Shown: positions 1 through 8,264 of the stretch, piece after piece | How the letters are laid out: every line of letters begins with the position of its first letter | Numbering within the stretch: the first letter of the stretch is position 1 | Source of the DNA: Scleromatobacter sp038243995 | Lineage (GTDB): Bacteria > Pseudomonadota > Gammaproteobacteria > Burkholderiales > Burkholderiaceae_C | Direction: 5' to 3' | Assembly (NCBI GenBank): GCA_038243995.1 | Contig: JBBRTV010000028.1 | Coordinates: 10,023 to 74,022, forward strand | Length of the DNA: 64,000 nt | Notes under the pieces: model-generated | What the model saw: the letters and a program-made list of their open reading frames with translations, nothing else | Told to the model about the DNA's origin: nothing | Database searches by the model: none | Made by a program: the position numbers and the translations under genes

Positions 1-1047
1 CGTCGCCTGTGCGAGATCGAGCGCGACGAGCGCGCCTTCGGCGATCGCGACGCCGCCGGCCTGCCACGCCTGCCCCAGCCTGACCAGCAACTGGCCCTCG
101 AACAATTCCAGCACCTCCGCCTTCGGCGGCAGGCCCAGCCTGTTCACGCCTGCCGCGGTGACGAGATACGTTTCGGCCTCGAACGTGGAGAGGGGCCGCC
201 GCACCAGCATCGCGCGGTGGCCGGCTGCGTCGGTCAGCACCTGGGGTTCGACGCCGTAGCCGCCGTCAGCGGGCCGGCCGCGGAAGATCTCCGTCGCCGC
301 CGCCAGCGCCTGCCCGCGGCGCACGCGCTTGACGATGTAGGGATAGCCGGAGGCAGTGAGTTCGCCGGGATTCCATTCGCGCGCGACCAGCAGCGTGTCG
401 GCGTCCTGCCAGGCGACGCGCTGCTTGCCCTTGGGCAGGCGGAAGCCGTCGGCGACGAACGCGGCGCGCTGCAGGTCGAACTCGCGCACGGTGACCGCGT
501 CCTCCCCGCCGTCGGACAGCGAGAGCAGGCAGCGGCGCTGGCGCCGCGGTTCGCAGTTCGCGCCCTCCCAGACCCAGTTGGCGTGTTCGGCGGCGGCGAC
601 GCGGTCGAGATCGAGCACCGCCGTCCAGCGCGGTACGCCGCCGGCGTCGTAGTCGCGCGCCGACGTGGCGCGCCAGAGGCCGCGCACGTGCTCGGTGTCC
701 TGCCAGAGGTTGTAGACGCGGCCGTCGATCTGCGCGGGCATCGGGATGCGGTCCTTTGCCTGCGCGATGGCGAGCGCCTGCCGGTGGAACGCCGCGAAGC
801 GCGGATCCGCCTCCAGCGTCGACAAGGTCTTCGCGTTCTCGGCACGCACCCACGCCAGGGCTTCCGGGCTCTCGGCCTTCTCGAGCCAGACATAGGGATC
901 GGCGGGCAGAGCGTCGGCGGCCGCGGAAGCGGCGGTCGATGCCGTGCCCGGGGGTGGCACCGCGTCCTGGCCGAATGCGGCGCCAGCGGCGAGCGACGCG
1001 ACAAAGGCGAGCGCCGCGGCGCGCTGGAGAAGAGACAGGGCAGGCAT
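1..1047 (-). CDS. Prolyl oligopeptidase family serine peptidase, N-terminal part (runs off window)
   Basis: This is the first 349 codons of a gene that continues beyond base 1. The start is the ATG at 1045-1047. It gives a signal peptide (hydrophobic LALAFVASLAAG-like core ending near AFGQ, about residue 27), so the enzyme is probably periplasmic. The following text (DPYVWLEKAESPEALAWV, then the YNLWQD and GLWRAT motifs) is typical of the N-terminal propeller of S9A prolyl oligopeptidases, which cleave proline-containing peptides. The catalytic Ser-Asp-His domain lies outside the window, so activity cannot be judged. No strong Shine-Dalgarno is visible. The kinase gene on the same strand ends 164 bases upstream, and the gap holds nothing recognisable. 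The alternative is another S9-family peptidase. Confidence 0.85.
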   Translation of the reverse strand, partial: MPALSLLQRAAALAFVASLAAGAAFGQDAVPPPGTASTAASAAADALPADPYVWLEKAESPEALAWVRAENAKTLSTLEADPRFAAFHRQALAIAQAKDRIPMPAQIDGRVYNLWQDTEHVRGLWRATSARDYDAGGVPRWTAVLDLDRVAAAEHANWVWEGANCEPRRQRRCLLSLSDGGEDAVTVREFDLQRAAFVADGFRLPKGKQRVAWQDADTLLVAREWNPGELTASGYPYIVKRVRRGQALAAATEIFRGRPADGGYGVEPQVLTDAAGHRAMLVRRPLSTFEAETYLVTAAGVNRLGLPPKAEVLELFEGQLLVRLGQAWQAGGVAIAEGALVALDLAQAT

Positions 1048-1211
1048 CTGGGGGAGCCGTTCGTGGAAAGCTGCGATGTTGCCGCAGATCGGCAAATCCC
1101 CTCGGTGATGACTGCTTCGGCGGGCGCGCCCCGGTCTGTCGGAGAAGGAATGGGGCGTCTGCCGGGCGGGTCTCCAGCACCGGGTGGCCGTGCGGGGATC
1201 GCTGCCCGGTT

Positions 1212-4200
1212 TCAGGAATCGCGCACATGAACGTGCGCGCCGGCCGGAAACGTCACGGCCACGCGAGTGCCGATCCCGGCCCCGCTCCGGATGTCGAGCT
1301 GGCCTTCCAGCATCTGGGCGCGTTCATTCAATCCCATCAGTCCGAACGACTTGGAACTGCGGGCACCCAGGGGGTCGAAGCCTGCACCGTCGTCCTGGAT
1401 CGTCAGCGAGTAGGTGTCGCCTGCGCGCTCCAGCACCACTGCGACGTGACGTGCATGCGCGTGGCGCGCGACGTTGGTCAGGGACTCCTGGACAATGCGG
1501 AACACCATGATGGTCTGGTCGGCATCCAGGGCCAGCTGGGCCTCGCTCATGCGCAACTCGCACTCGATGCCGGTGTGCGCGGCGAGCTGGTCGACCAGCC
1601 ATTCGATCGCTGTGCCGATGCCCATGTCCAGCACGGCGGGCCGGAGGCTGGATACCAGGTCGCGCTGGACCCGGATGACCGCATCGACCAGTTCCAGCAT
1701 GCCGCCGGCGCGCCGGGCGATCTCCGGATTGTCCTGCCCGTGGCGCAGGCGCAGCACGGAGACTTCCAGCCGCAGCGCCGACAGGATCTGCCCGAGCTCG
1801 TCGTGCAGTTCGCGCGCGATGGACTTTCGTTCGTCTTCGCGCGCCGCCTCGCGCCTGAAGCCGAGATCGCGCACGAGCCGCTCCGTCCGCTTGCGGTCGG
1901 TGATCTCGCGCAAGATGCCCAGCACGCTGGCGACATGGCCCTGGCTGTCCATTTCCGGGACGTGCCTTGCTTCGAAGGTGCGCTCGCCGTCCGGTCCGGC
2001 CCACGAGACTTCGACCACATTGGGAACCGCCTCCGCGATCGCGCGGTCCAGCGCCACCCGCAGCAGCCCCTGGCCATCGAGGCCGAGCTCGCCGCCCGTC
2101 TTCCCCGTGAATTGCGCGGCGGAGATTCCGAACACTTTCGTGACCGCCGGATTGACGTACAGGTACCGGCCCTGCCGGTCGAAGCGCGCGATCATGTCGG
2201 GCAGGCTCTCGAGCAGCGTCGCGAGTTGTCGTTGCGTCACCATGATCTCGGTGACGTCGCGCCCGATGGCCAGCACGCTGACGACCCGGCCCTGCTGGTC
2301 GCGCTCGGCGACGAGCCGCACCTGGTAGGCGACCGTTTCCCTGCGGACACCGCGCAGCGAGAGCGCGATCGACGCGTCGCTTCCGCTGGAGAGCACTTCG
2401 CGGATCCGATGTTCGTAGTCCAGCGCCTGGCTCTCCGGCATCGCCGGCAAGTCGGCGGGCCTGGAGCCGAGCAGCGAGTCCTGGTCGACGCCCAGGGCAC
2501 GGGCCAGCGCCGGGTTCGCATAGATCCTGCGGCACTGCGTATCGAATCGCGACACGAAATCCGGCGTGTGTTCCACGAGCGCGCGAAACTCCTCTTCGCG
2601 CTGCCGCAGCGCCGCTTCCGACCGCTTGCGGATCGTCACGTCCGAGAAGACAGCGACGCCGCCGCTGATCATGCCGGCCTTGTTGGTCAGCGGGCGTGCG
2701 GCGACGCTCAGCCAGCAGCCGTCGACGCGGACCGGGTTGCGCATGAACATCTCGACGTTGTCGCGCGACTCGCCGACGATCGCGCGGGCCAGGGGGAGGT
2801 CGCCGGGGGGGAAGGGCGTGGCCTGGTCGGCCAGGAACAGCCCGTAGCGCTCGGTCCAGCTCATGCGATCGCCTGCCACGTGGGGGACGCCCAGGATCCG
2901 GGCGGCCGTCGCGTTGACGAGGATGAGCTCCCCGCGCTCGTCCGCGACGGCAACGCCGTCGGCCATGCTGTCGAGCACATTGCGGAGGATGGCCGTCTGC
3001 TGCTGCAGGTCGTTCTGGAAGACGCGCAGGCGCACCAGCAGGTAGCCGGTCGCCGCGAACCCCGCGACGCTGCCGGCCACCACCGACCACAGCCAGCGCT
3101 GGCGCAGTTCCTGGGCCTGCAGTTGGGCCTGCTGTTCCCGGTTGCGGAGCGTCAGGGCGTTGATCTGGCGCTGCTTGCTTTCGGACTCGTAGCGCTGGGC
3201 GAGTTCGAGCATGCGTGCGCTCGCCTTCTCGCGCGCAGCCCTGGCCGTCATCTCGGTCGCCTCGATCGAGAGCGCGTAGGCCCGACGGTAGTCTCCCGCG
3301 GCCGCCGCCAGCGTCGACAGGCGGCGGGCACTCTCGCTCACGTACAACGGGAAGTTGATCTCCTTCGCCAGTTCATACGCACGCTCCGCATCTGCCTTCG
3401 CGGCACCCGGATTGCCCAGGGACTGCTGGTCGGCGCTGCGGGCATTCAGGCCGTACCAGAGACCGATCCGGTTCGGGTAGGCCTCGTAGGTGGCCACCAC
3501 CTGGTCGAGAATGGCCAGGACTTCACGGAACCGGCCCTGCGCGCGCAGGTTGAAGGCCAACTGCGTCAGGCCGAAATTGACGGCGAACGGCGCACCCGCG
3601 GCACGGAACATGTCGATGGCCACGCGGGCGGTCTTTTCGCCGCTTGCAGCATCCCCCTCGCTTGCGGCCAGGCCCCCCAGGCCGAGCAGCGCGTACGCCT
3701 CCAGCAGTCTTGAATGCGCCGCCACGGCCTGCTTGCGCATCTGCTCGTAGTGATCGCGGGCTTCCGGGTAGCGGAAGCTCTGGTCGAACGAGATCGCCAG
3801 GCCCTGGTGTGCGAGGGCCAGCGCCATCGGATCGTTCACGCGCCGGGCGATCTCCATCGCCTGCATGGCGAGCGCGACGGAATCCTCGAGCTGCCCCATG
3901 CGGCGATACATCATCGACGTGCGCAGGAATGCTTCGCCGATCAGCTCCGGGCGATCGGATCCTTCGAGTTCCGTCAGGCTGCGGGTCGTCGCCGCAACCA
4001 TGGCGTCGATCTTCCCCTGGTTCACGGCGTTGAGGGCGACGTTCAGGTCGGATTCCGCCTGGCCGATCCGGTCGCCGTGGGCTTTCGCGAGATCGAACGC
4101 CTGCTGGGCGTGGGTCGCCGCATCTTCCGTGCGTGCCAGGTAGACCTCGATGCGTGCGAGCAGGTTGAGCATCCGGGCCTGGTCTGCCGGTGTGGCTCCG

Positions 4201-4448
4201 ACCGGCAGGGCGGCCTGCAACCGGTGGGCGCTCCCGTACGCACCGGGGGCATCGTTTTCCGCCAGCGCGCGCGCCTGCACGATCCCGGATCGCCAATCGG
4301 CCAGCGCGTCCGCGGCGCGCGCGGTGCCGTGCGCGCCCGGCCCGAGCCACAGCGCGAGCACCAGACCGCCAAGCACGCCCCGGAGTCCGGTTCGGCGACG
4401 ATCGCGCGCCGCCGCCTGTTCCTTCGACGCCTGGCGCTGTGCTTCCAT
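1212..4448 (-). CDS. Membrane sensor histidine kinase: TPR sensor domain, three PAS domains, NarL-type kinase core
   Basis: A 1078-residue sensor kinase. Residues 22-44 form a signal or first membrane segment, and 48-420 are helical TPR-like repeats, probably periplasmic. A coiled-coil stretch at about 410-450 precedes a membrane helix at 452-472. Three PAS domains follow at about 485-610, 620-735 and 742-855. The HisKA_3 dimerisation box has phosphoacceptor His882 (RELHDELGQ). The HATPase domain has the N-box ESLTNVARHA (about 988-997) and the G-box QDDGAGF. This class phosphorylates LuxR-type regulators, and one lies divergently at 7517. The start ATG overlaps the stop of the upstream TonB receptor by one base (TGATG), so translation is probably coupled. 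The ligand is not evident. Confidence 0.93.
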   Translation of the reverse strand: MEAQRQASKEQAAARDRRRTGLRGVLGGLVLALWLGPGAHGTARAADALADWRSGIVQARALAENDAPGAYGSAHRLQAALPVGATPADQARMLNLLARIEVYLARTEDAATHAQQAFDLAKAHGDRIGQAESDLNVALNAVNQGKIDAMVAATTRSLTELEGSDRPELIGEAFLRTSMMYRRMGQLEDSVALAMQAMEIARRVNDPMALALAHQGLAISFDQSFRYPEARDHYEQMRKQAVAAHSRLLEAYALLGLGGLAASEGDAASGEKTARVAIDMFRAAGAPFAVNFGLTQLAFNLRAQGRFREVLAILDQVVATYEAYPNRIGLWYGLNARSADQQSLGNPGAAKADAERAYELAKEINFPLYVSESARRLSTLAAAAGDYRRAYALSIEATEMTARAAREKASARMLELAQRYESESKQRQINALTLRNREQQAQLQAQELRQRWLWSVVAGSVAGFAATGYLLVRLRVFQNDLQQQTAILRNVLDSMADGVAVADERGELILVNATAARILGVPHVAGDRMSWTERYGLFLADQATPFPPGDLPLARAIVGESRDNVEMFMRNPVRVDGCWLSVAARPLTNKAGMISGGVAVFSDVTIRKRSEAALRQREEEFRALVEHTPDFVSRFDTQCRRIYANPALARALGVDQDSLLGSRPADLPAMPESQALDYEHRIREVLSSGSDASIALSLRGVRRETVAYQVRLVAERDQQGRVVSVLAIGRDVTEIMVTQRQLATLLESLPDMIARFDRQGRYLYVNPAVTKVFGISAAQFTGKTGGELGLDGQGLLRVALDRAIAEAVPNVVEVSWAGPDGERTFEARHVPEMDSQGHVASVLGILREITDRKRTERLVRDLGFRREAAREDERKSIARELHDELGQILSALRLEVSVLRLRHGQDNPEIARRAGGMLELVDAVIRVQRDLVSSLRPAVLDMGIGTAIEWLVDQLAAHTGIECELRMSEAQLALDADQTIMVFRIVQESLTNVARHAHARHVAVVLERAGDTYSLTIQDDGAGFDPLGARSSKSFGLMGLNERAQMLEGQLDIRSGAGIGTRVAVTFPAGAHVHVRDS

Positions 4449-7042
4449 CAGAGTCTGAGCGTCACGGCGGCGCTGACCTGCCTGTCGCCGAGCCAGTTGC
4501 TTTGCGGTCTCGTCTGCGTGCCGAAGTACGACTTGCGCAAGGTGTCCGAGAGGTTGGTGGCGACCAGGGACAGCGTGACCGTGCGGCTCACCCGATAGCC
4601 CACCGACGCGTCGAGCCAGCCATAGGCGCGCGTGTAGACGGGCAGGGCGCCGACGCCCACGAGGTTGGTCACGCCGCTCAGGAAGCGGGAGCGCCAGTTC
4701 CAGGCGAGCCGGGCGGACACGTCCGCGCGCTCGTACAGGCCGATCAGGTTGGCGCTGTTCTTCGACAGGTTCTGCAGCGGCACCCTGGATCCCAGGCTGC
4801 TGTTGCCGGCCTGGCTGTCGACGAAGGTGTAGGTCGCCTGAAGGCCAAGGCCGCCCAGCCAGCCCGGCAGGAAATCGTAGAACTGCTGGTAACCCAGTTC
4901 GATGCCCCGGATCGTGGCGGCGTCGCTGTTCTGCGGGCGGCTGATCTGGTAGGTGCTGCCGCCCCAGGTCTCGGGGCTGCTGACCGTCGTCACGAAGCCG
5001 TCGACCTTCTTGAGGAACGCGGCGGCGGTCATGGCCGTCGTCCGGCCCGGATAGTTTTCGAACGACAGGTCGAGGTTGTTCGAGCGCACCGGTCGAAGTT
5101 CGGGGTTGCCGGCCGAGCCCTGGTTCAGCGCCGGGTTCACGGGGTTCGGAATCAGCGTGAGCGACGGCGAGAGCTGCGCGAAATCCGGGCGCGTCACGGT
5201 CTTCGACGCCGCAAGCCGCAGCAGCAGGCCGCTGCCGAACGTGTAGCGGAGATTCACGCTGGGCAGGACATCGCTCAGGCGCGTGGCGCTGTCCGCCGGC
5301 GTGGTCGACGTCGTGCCCGGCACCGACTGGCTGCTGGAGACCGAGGCGAGCGTCTGGACGGCGCGCAGGCCGAGGTTGCCGTCGATCGGCGCCCCGGCTG
5401 CCTTGAACCGCGTCATGCCGTACACCGATCGGGTTTCCTCGACGATGCGCCAGATGCCCAGCGAATTGGCGGCGACCGGGATCGGCGTCACGATGCCGAA
5501 CGCATTGCGCAGGCCGACTGCGTCGCGCGCGCCCGACAGGTCGGCGACGAGGAAGTTGTCGAGAGTGGGCGTGGCGCTACCGGGAAAGAAGTCGAACGGA
5601 TAGGGCGCCACCGCCCCTGGCATCCGGGTCGCGGGGAATCCCGTCAGCGGCGCATCGGCGAAGATCAGGCCCGGGGCATTGGTGGCCACGCGCGTCGCAT
5701 GGCGCACGCCCGTCTCCAGCGCCGTGAAGAAGTTGCTGCCGATCCGGTACGCGGCGTCGACCTGCACGGCAGGCAGGCGACCGGCGAGCCTGCTGGTCCG
5801 GTAGGCGATGCCCGTGTACTGGAAATTGGCGGGATCGAGCAAGTCGGTGCCGGCAATGACCGAGCCGGGGATGCTCGTCGAGAAATCCTGCGAGAACCTC
5901 GCCGCCGTGGTGCCCATGAACGGCCCGGAAAAGAACAGCGTGCTCGTGCCCTGCGTCGTGCTCAGGTCGGCGCTCAGCGTGAGCGCGTCGCCCGTCCAGC
6001 GTCCGCCCAACGCGACCTGATGGGTGCGATCGAACGTGTCCCGCGCGAAGCTCAGCACGGAGACCGGTGCATTCGTCCACGTGATCGTCTTCAGGTCGTC
6101 CGTGCCGTCGAACAGCGTCGCGCTTCCGGCGACGAACGAGGGCGAGGAAGCGGCGTTGACCTGCCAGGAATCCTGGCGCGTGCGGAACTCCGTGGCGCTG
6201 CCCTCGGCGAACAGCTCGATGCGCGCGGAGGGCCGCCATTGCAGGAAGGCATTGGCGGTGCGGCGGTTGCGCTGGCCGGCGCTCGTCGTCTGCGAGATGC
6301 CGTTGGGCGCCACGACGCTGCGGCCTGCGACGAGGTCGGTGCGGACGACCGGATTGCCGGCGCTCAGCTGATCCTCGCGGAACGCGCGCTTCTGGAGCGA
6401 GACGCCGAGCAGCGCACCGAGCTCGCCTGCCCCGTCGCCCAGCCGCCAGCGCCCGCTGGCCAGTCCGAAATACTGCTGCGCATTCCTGCCGGCCAGGTCG
6501 TCATGCACCAGGCGGGCGGACAGGACGGCCGCGTGGCCCGGGAAGTCGAGCGGGCGTCGCGTCTGGAGATCGATCAGGCCGCCCACCCCGCCTTCGAGCT
6601 GGATCGCGGACGAGGACTTGTAGACGTCCAGGCGGGACACCAATTCCGCCGGTACAGTCGCGAAATCGAGCTGGCGACCGCGGCTCGCAGAGAATACTTC
6701 GCGGCCGTTCAGCGTCGTCTCGAGCTGGGTCAGTCCGCGCACGGTCACCGACGTTCCCTCGCCGCGGTCGCGGGCGATCTGGACGCCGGTGATGCGCTGC
6801 AGCGCCTCCGATACGCTGGCATCAGGCAGTTTCGAAATGTCGTCGGCAACGATCGAATCCACGATCTGCCCGGCACTGCGCTTGGTGCCTTGCGCGGTGG
6901 CCAGGCTTTCGCGCACGCCGCGCACGACGACGGTGATCGGTTCGTCGCTGGCTTCGTCGGCACGCGCAACGAGCGGAGCCCACGCGGCGAGCAGCGCCGT
7001 GCATGCGCCGAGCGTCTGCCGAAGACTGGGGTTCGCTTTCAT
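4448..7042 (-). CDS. TonB-dependent outer-membrane receptor
   Basis: An 864-residue receptor with a cleavable signal peptide (about residues 1-28, ending VARADE) and a TonB-box-like stretch PITVVVRG near 35-42. The plug domain carries SVSEALQRITGVQI and the R/G-rich VTVRGL motif. A 22-stranded barrel follows, ending with the aromatic-rich terminal strand QVSAAVTLRL. The style (ISKLPDASVSEALQRI) matches the large Xanthomonas/Caulobacter-type receptor subfamily, which takes up carbohydrates, siderophores or other bulky nutrients. There is no N-terminal STN signalling domain, so it is not a FecA-type transducer by itself. It is the first gene of a two-gene unit with the kinase, whose ATG overlaps its stop codon. 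The substrate cannot be read from the sequence. Confidence 0.93.
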   Translation of the reverse strand: MKANPSLRQTLGACTALLAAWAPLVARADEASDEPITVVVRGVRESLATAQGTKRSAGQIVDSIVADDISKLPDASVSEALQRITGVQIARDRGEGTSVTVRGLTQLETTLNGREVFSASRGRQLDFATVPAELVSRLDVYKSSSAIQLEGGVGGLIDLQTRRPLDFPGHAAVLSARLVHDDLAGRNAQQYFGLASGRWRLGDGAGELGALLGVSLQKRAFREDQLSAGNPVVRTDLVAGRSVVAPNGISQTTSAGQRNRRTANAFLQWRPSARIELFAEGSATEFRTRQDSWQVNAASSPSFVAGSATLFDGTDDLKTITWTNAPVSVLSFARDTFDRTHQVALGGRWTGDALTLSADLSTTQGTSTLFFSGPFMGTTAARFSQDFSTSIPGSVIAGTDLLDPANFQYTGIAYRTSRLAGRLPAVQVDAAYRIGSNFFTALETGVRHATRVATNAPGLIFADAPLTGFPATRMPGAVAPYPFDFFPGSATPTLDNFLVADLSGARDAVGLRNAFGIVTPIPVAANSLGIWRIVEETRSVYGMTRFKAAGAPIDGNLGLRAVQTLASVSSSQSVPGTTSTTPADSATRLSDVLPSVNLRYTFGSGLLLRLAASKTVTRPDFAQLSPSLTLIPNPVNPALNQGSAGNPELRPVRSNNLDLSFENYPGRTTAMTAAAFLKKVDGFVTTVSSPETWGGSTYQISRPQNSDAATIRGIELGYQQFYDFLPGWLGGLGLQATYTFVDSQAGNSSLGSRVPLQNLSKNSANLIGLYERADVSARLAWNWRSRFLSGVTNLVGVGALPVYTRAYGWLDASVGYRVSRTVTLSLVATNLSDTLRKSYFGTQTRPQSNWLGDRQVSAAVTLRL

Positions 7043-7516
7043 GCCGTGCGTCGCGCGCTGTGGCGTCGGACGAATTGCTCATCCTGGGTGGGGCTGCGTC
7101 GGGAAGCCTCGGCGGCGGGCGGCGTGCAGGTATTCGCCGACATCGGCACGCGGTTGCCGCCGGCGCCCGGACCCGCCGTCGAGAAACGGTGGGCGCGCGC
7201 GCTTCCATGGTTCGGATTTTGCAACCGGAAATCGACGTCCGCCATCCATGTCGGCGAGCAAATGTCGCGGTTCGTTGACGCTGCTCACGAAAACTTATCA
7301 GCAGCCGTTCCGCGTGTCGGCGCCATCGCTAGGGGAAACCCCAGCTGTCTTTAAATGAAACCTGAACGGCCTTGCAATCCATTCTGATTGAGGATCGTGC
7401 CGTTTCGTCCCATCCTGTCCCTCATGCAAACCGGGAACCGCGGCAGACCATTTGCACCGAATGCCGGTGCAATCGCTTCCGCGACCTTCGGTGCGCAATC
7501 TTCCGAAGGCTCGATC
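7043..7516. promoter_or_regulatory. Divergent intergenic region between the TonB receptor and the response regulator
   Basis: 474 bases with no convincing gene. It must contain the promoters of both the receptor-kinase unit (left) and the response-regulator unit (right). A weak rightward promoter-like pair (TTGACG at 7275-7280, TATCAG at 7296-7301, 15-base spacer) is visible, but the spacing is short and it is only a suggestion. Just before the regulator a GAAGG ribosome-binding site lies at 7505-7509. I saw no clear long inverted repeat that would serve as a NarL-type operator. Confidence 0.4.
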
Positions 7517-8149
7517 ATGATAAGAATTCTGGTGGCAGATGATCACGCGGTGGTGCGACACGGCCTGCGGCAGGTCATCTCGCTCGAGGAAGACCTGAGC
7601 GTGGTGGCCGAGGCCAAGACGGCCTGGGAGACGATGGAGCGCGTGCGGGAGGGCGGTTTCGACGTCCTGCTGCTCGACATGAGCATGCCGGGTCCGAGTG
7701 GCCTGGACCTGATCCGGCGCGTCAAGGCCGAGGCCCCTCAGATTCCGGTGCTGGTGCTGTCGATGCACGCCGACTCGCAGATCGCGTCGCGTGCGATCAA
7801 GGCAGGCGCGAGCGGCTACCTGACGAAGGACAGCGAGCCCGAAGTGCTCGTCGAGGCCATCCGGTGCGTGAGCCGGGGGGCGAACTTCATCGACTCCGCG
7901 CTGGCGACCCGGATGATCTTCAATCCGGTTTCCGCGAAAGCGGAAGAGGCGAGTGGGGGGTTGACCGATCGTGAATACCAGGTCTTCCTGGCGCTGGTGC
8001 AGGGGCGCAGCCTGGTCGATATCGCGCAAGAGCTGCACCTGTCCGCCAAGACGGTCAGCACCCACAAGTTCCGGCTGATGCGCAAGCTAGGCCTGACCAG
8101 CATGAGCGAGCTGGTCCGGTATGCGGTGCGCCAGGGTCTCGTCGCGTAG
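7517..8149 (+). CDS. Two-component response regulator, NarL/LuxR type
   Basis: A 210-residue regulator. The receiver domain (1-120) has the acidic pair Asp8-Asp9, phosphoacceptor Asp54 (VLLLDMSMPG) and the conserved lysine of GYLTKDSE. The C-terminal LuxR helix-turn-helix starts with LTDREYQVF and contains the recognition region SAKTVSTHKFRLMRKLG. An upstream in-frame start exists at 7388, but the ATG at 7517 begins exactly at the receiver fold and is preceded by GAAGG, so it is preferred. It is divergent from the receptor/NarL-type kinase pair and is the obvious partner of that HisKA_3 kinase. The kinase at 8265 follows it 115 bases downstream. Target genes are unknown, and the receptor operon is a natural candidate. 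Confidence 0.93.
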   Translation: MIRILVADDHAVVRHGLRQVISLEEDLSVVAEAKTAWETMERVREGGFDVLLLDMSMPGPSGLDLIRRVKAEAPQIPVLVLSMHADSQIASRAIKAGASGYLTKDSEPEVLVEAIRCVSRGANFIDSALATRMIFNPVSAKAEEASGGLTDREYQVFLALVQGRSLVDIAQELHLSAKTVSTHKFRLMRKLGLTSMSELVRYAVRQGLVA

Positions 8150-8264
8150 CGTTGCAAAGATTGCGCCGCCTGCCATGCCGACTCCTCGCGCCACCAGGTT
8201 CGACCCCGCCCGGAATCCGCTGCCGCGGACGGATCGCTCATTTGACCTCAAGGAGAAACGTGCG

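Noticed and set aside
7275..7301. TTGACG/TATCAG promoter-like pair before the response regulator
   Set aside because: The spacer is only 15 bases and the distance to the gene is over 200 bases. It is kept only as a remark on the intergenic region.
756..7354. Long plus-strand open frames opposite the kinase and the TonB receptor
   Set aside because: Shadows of the two minus-strand genes, rich in His/Arg/Gln/Val and with no domain.
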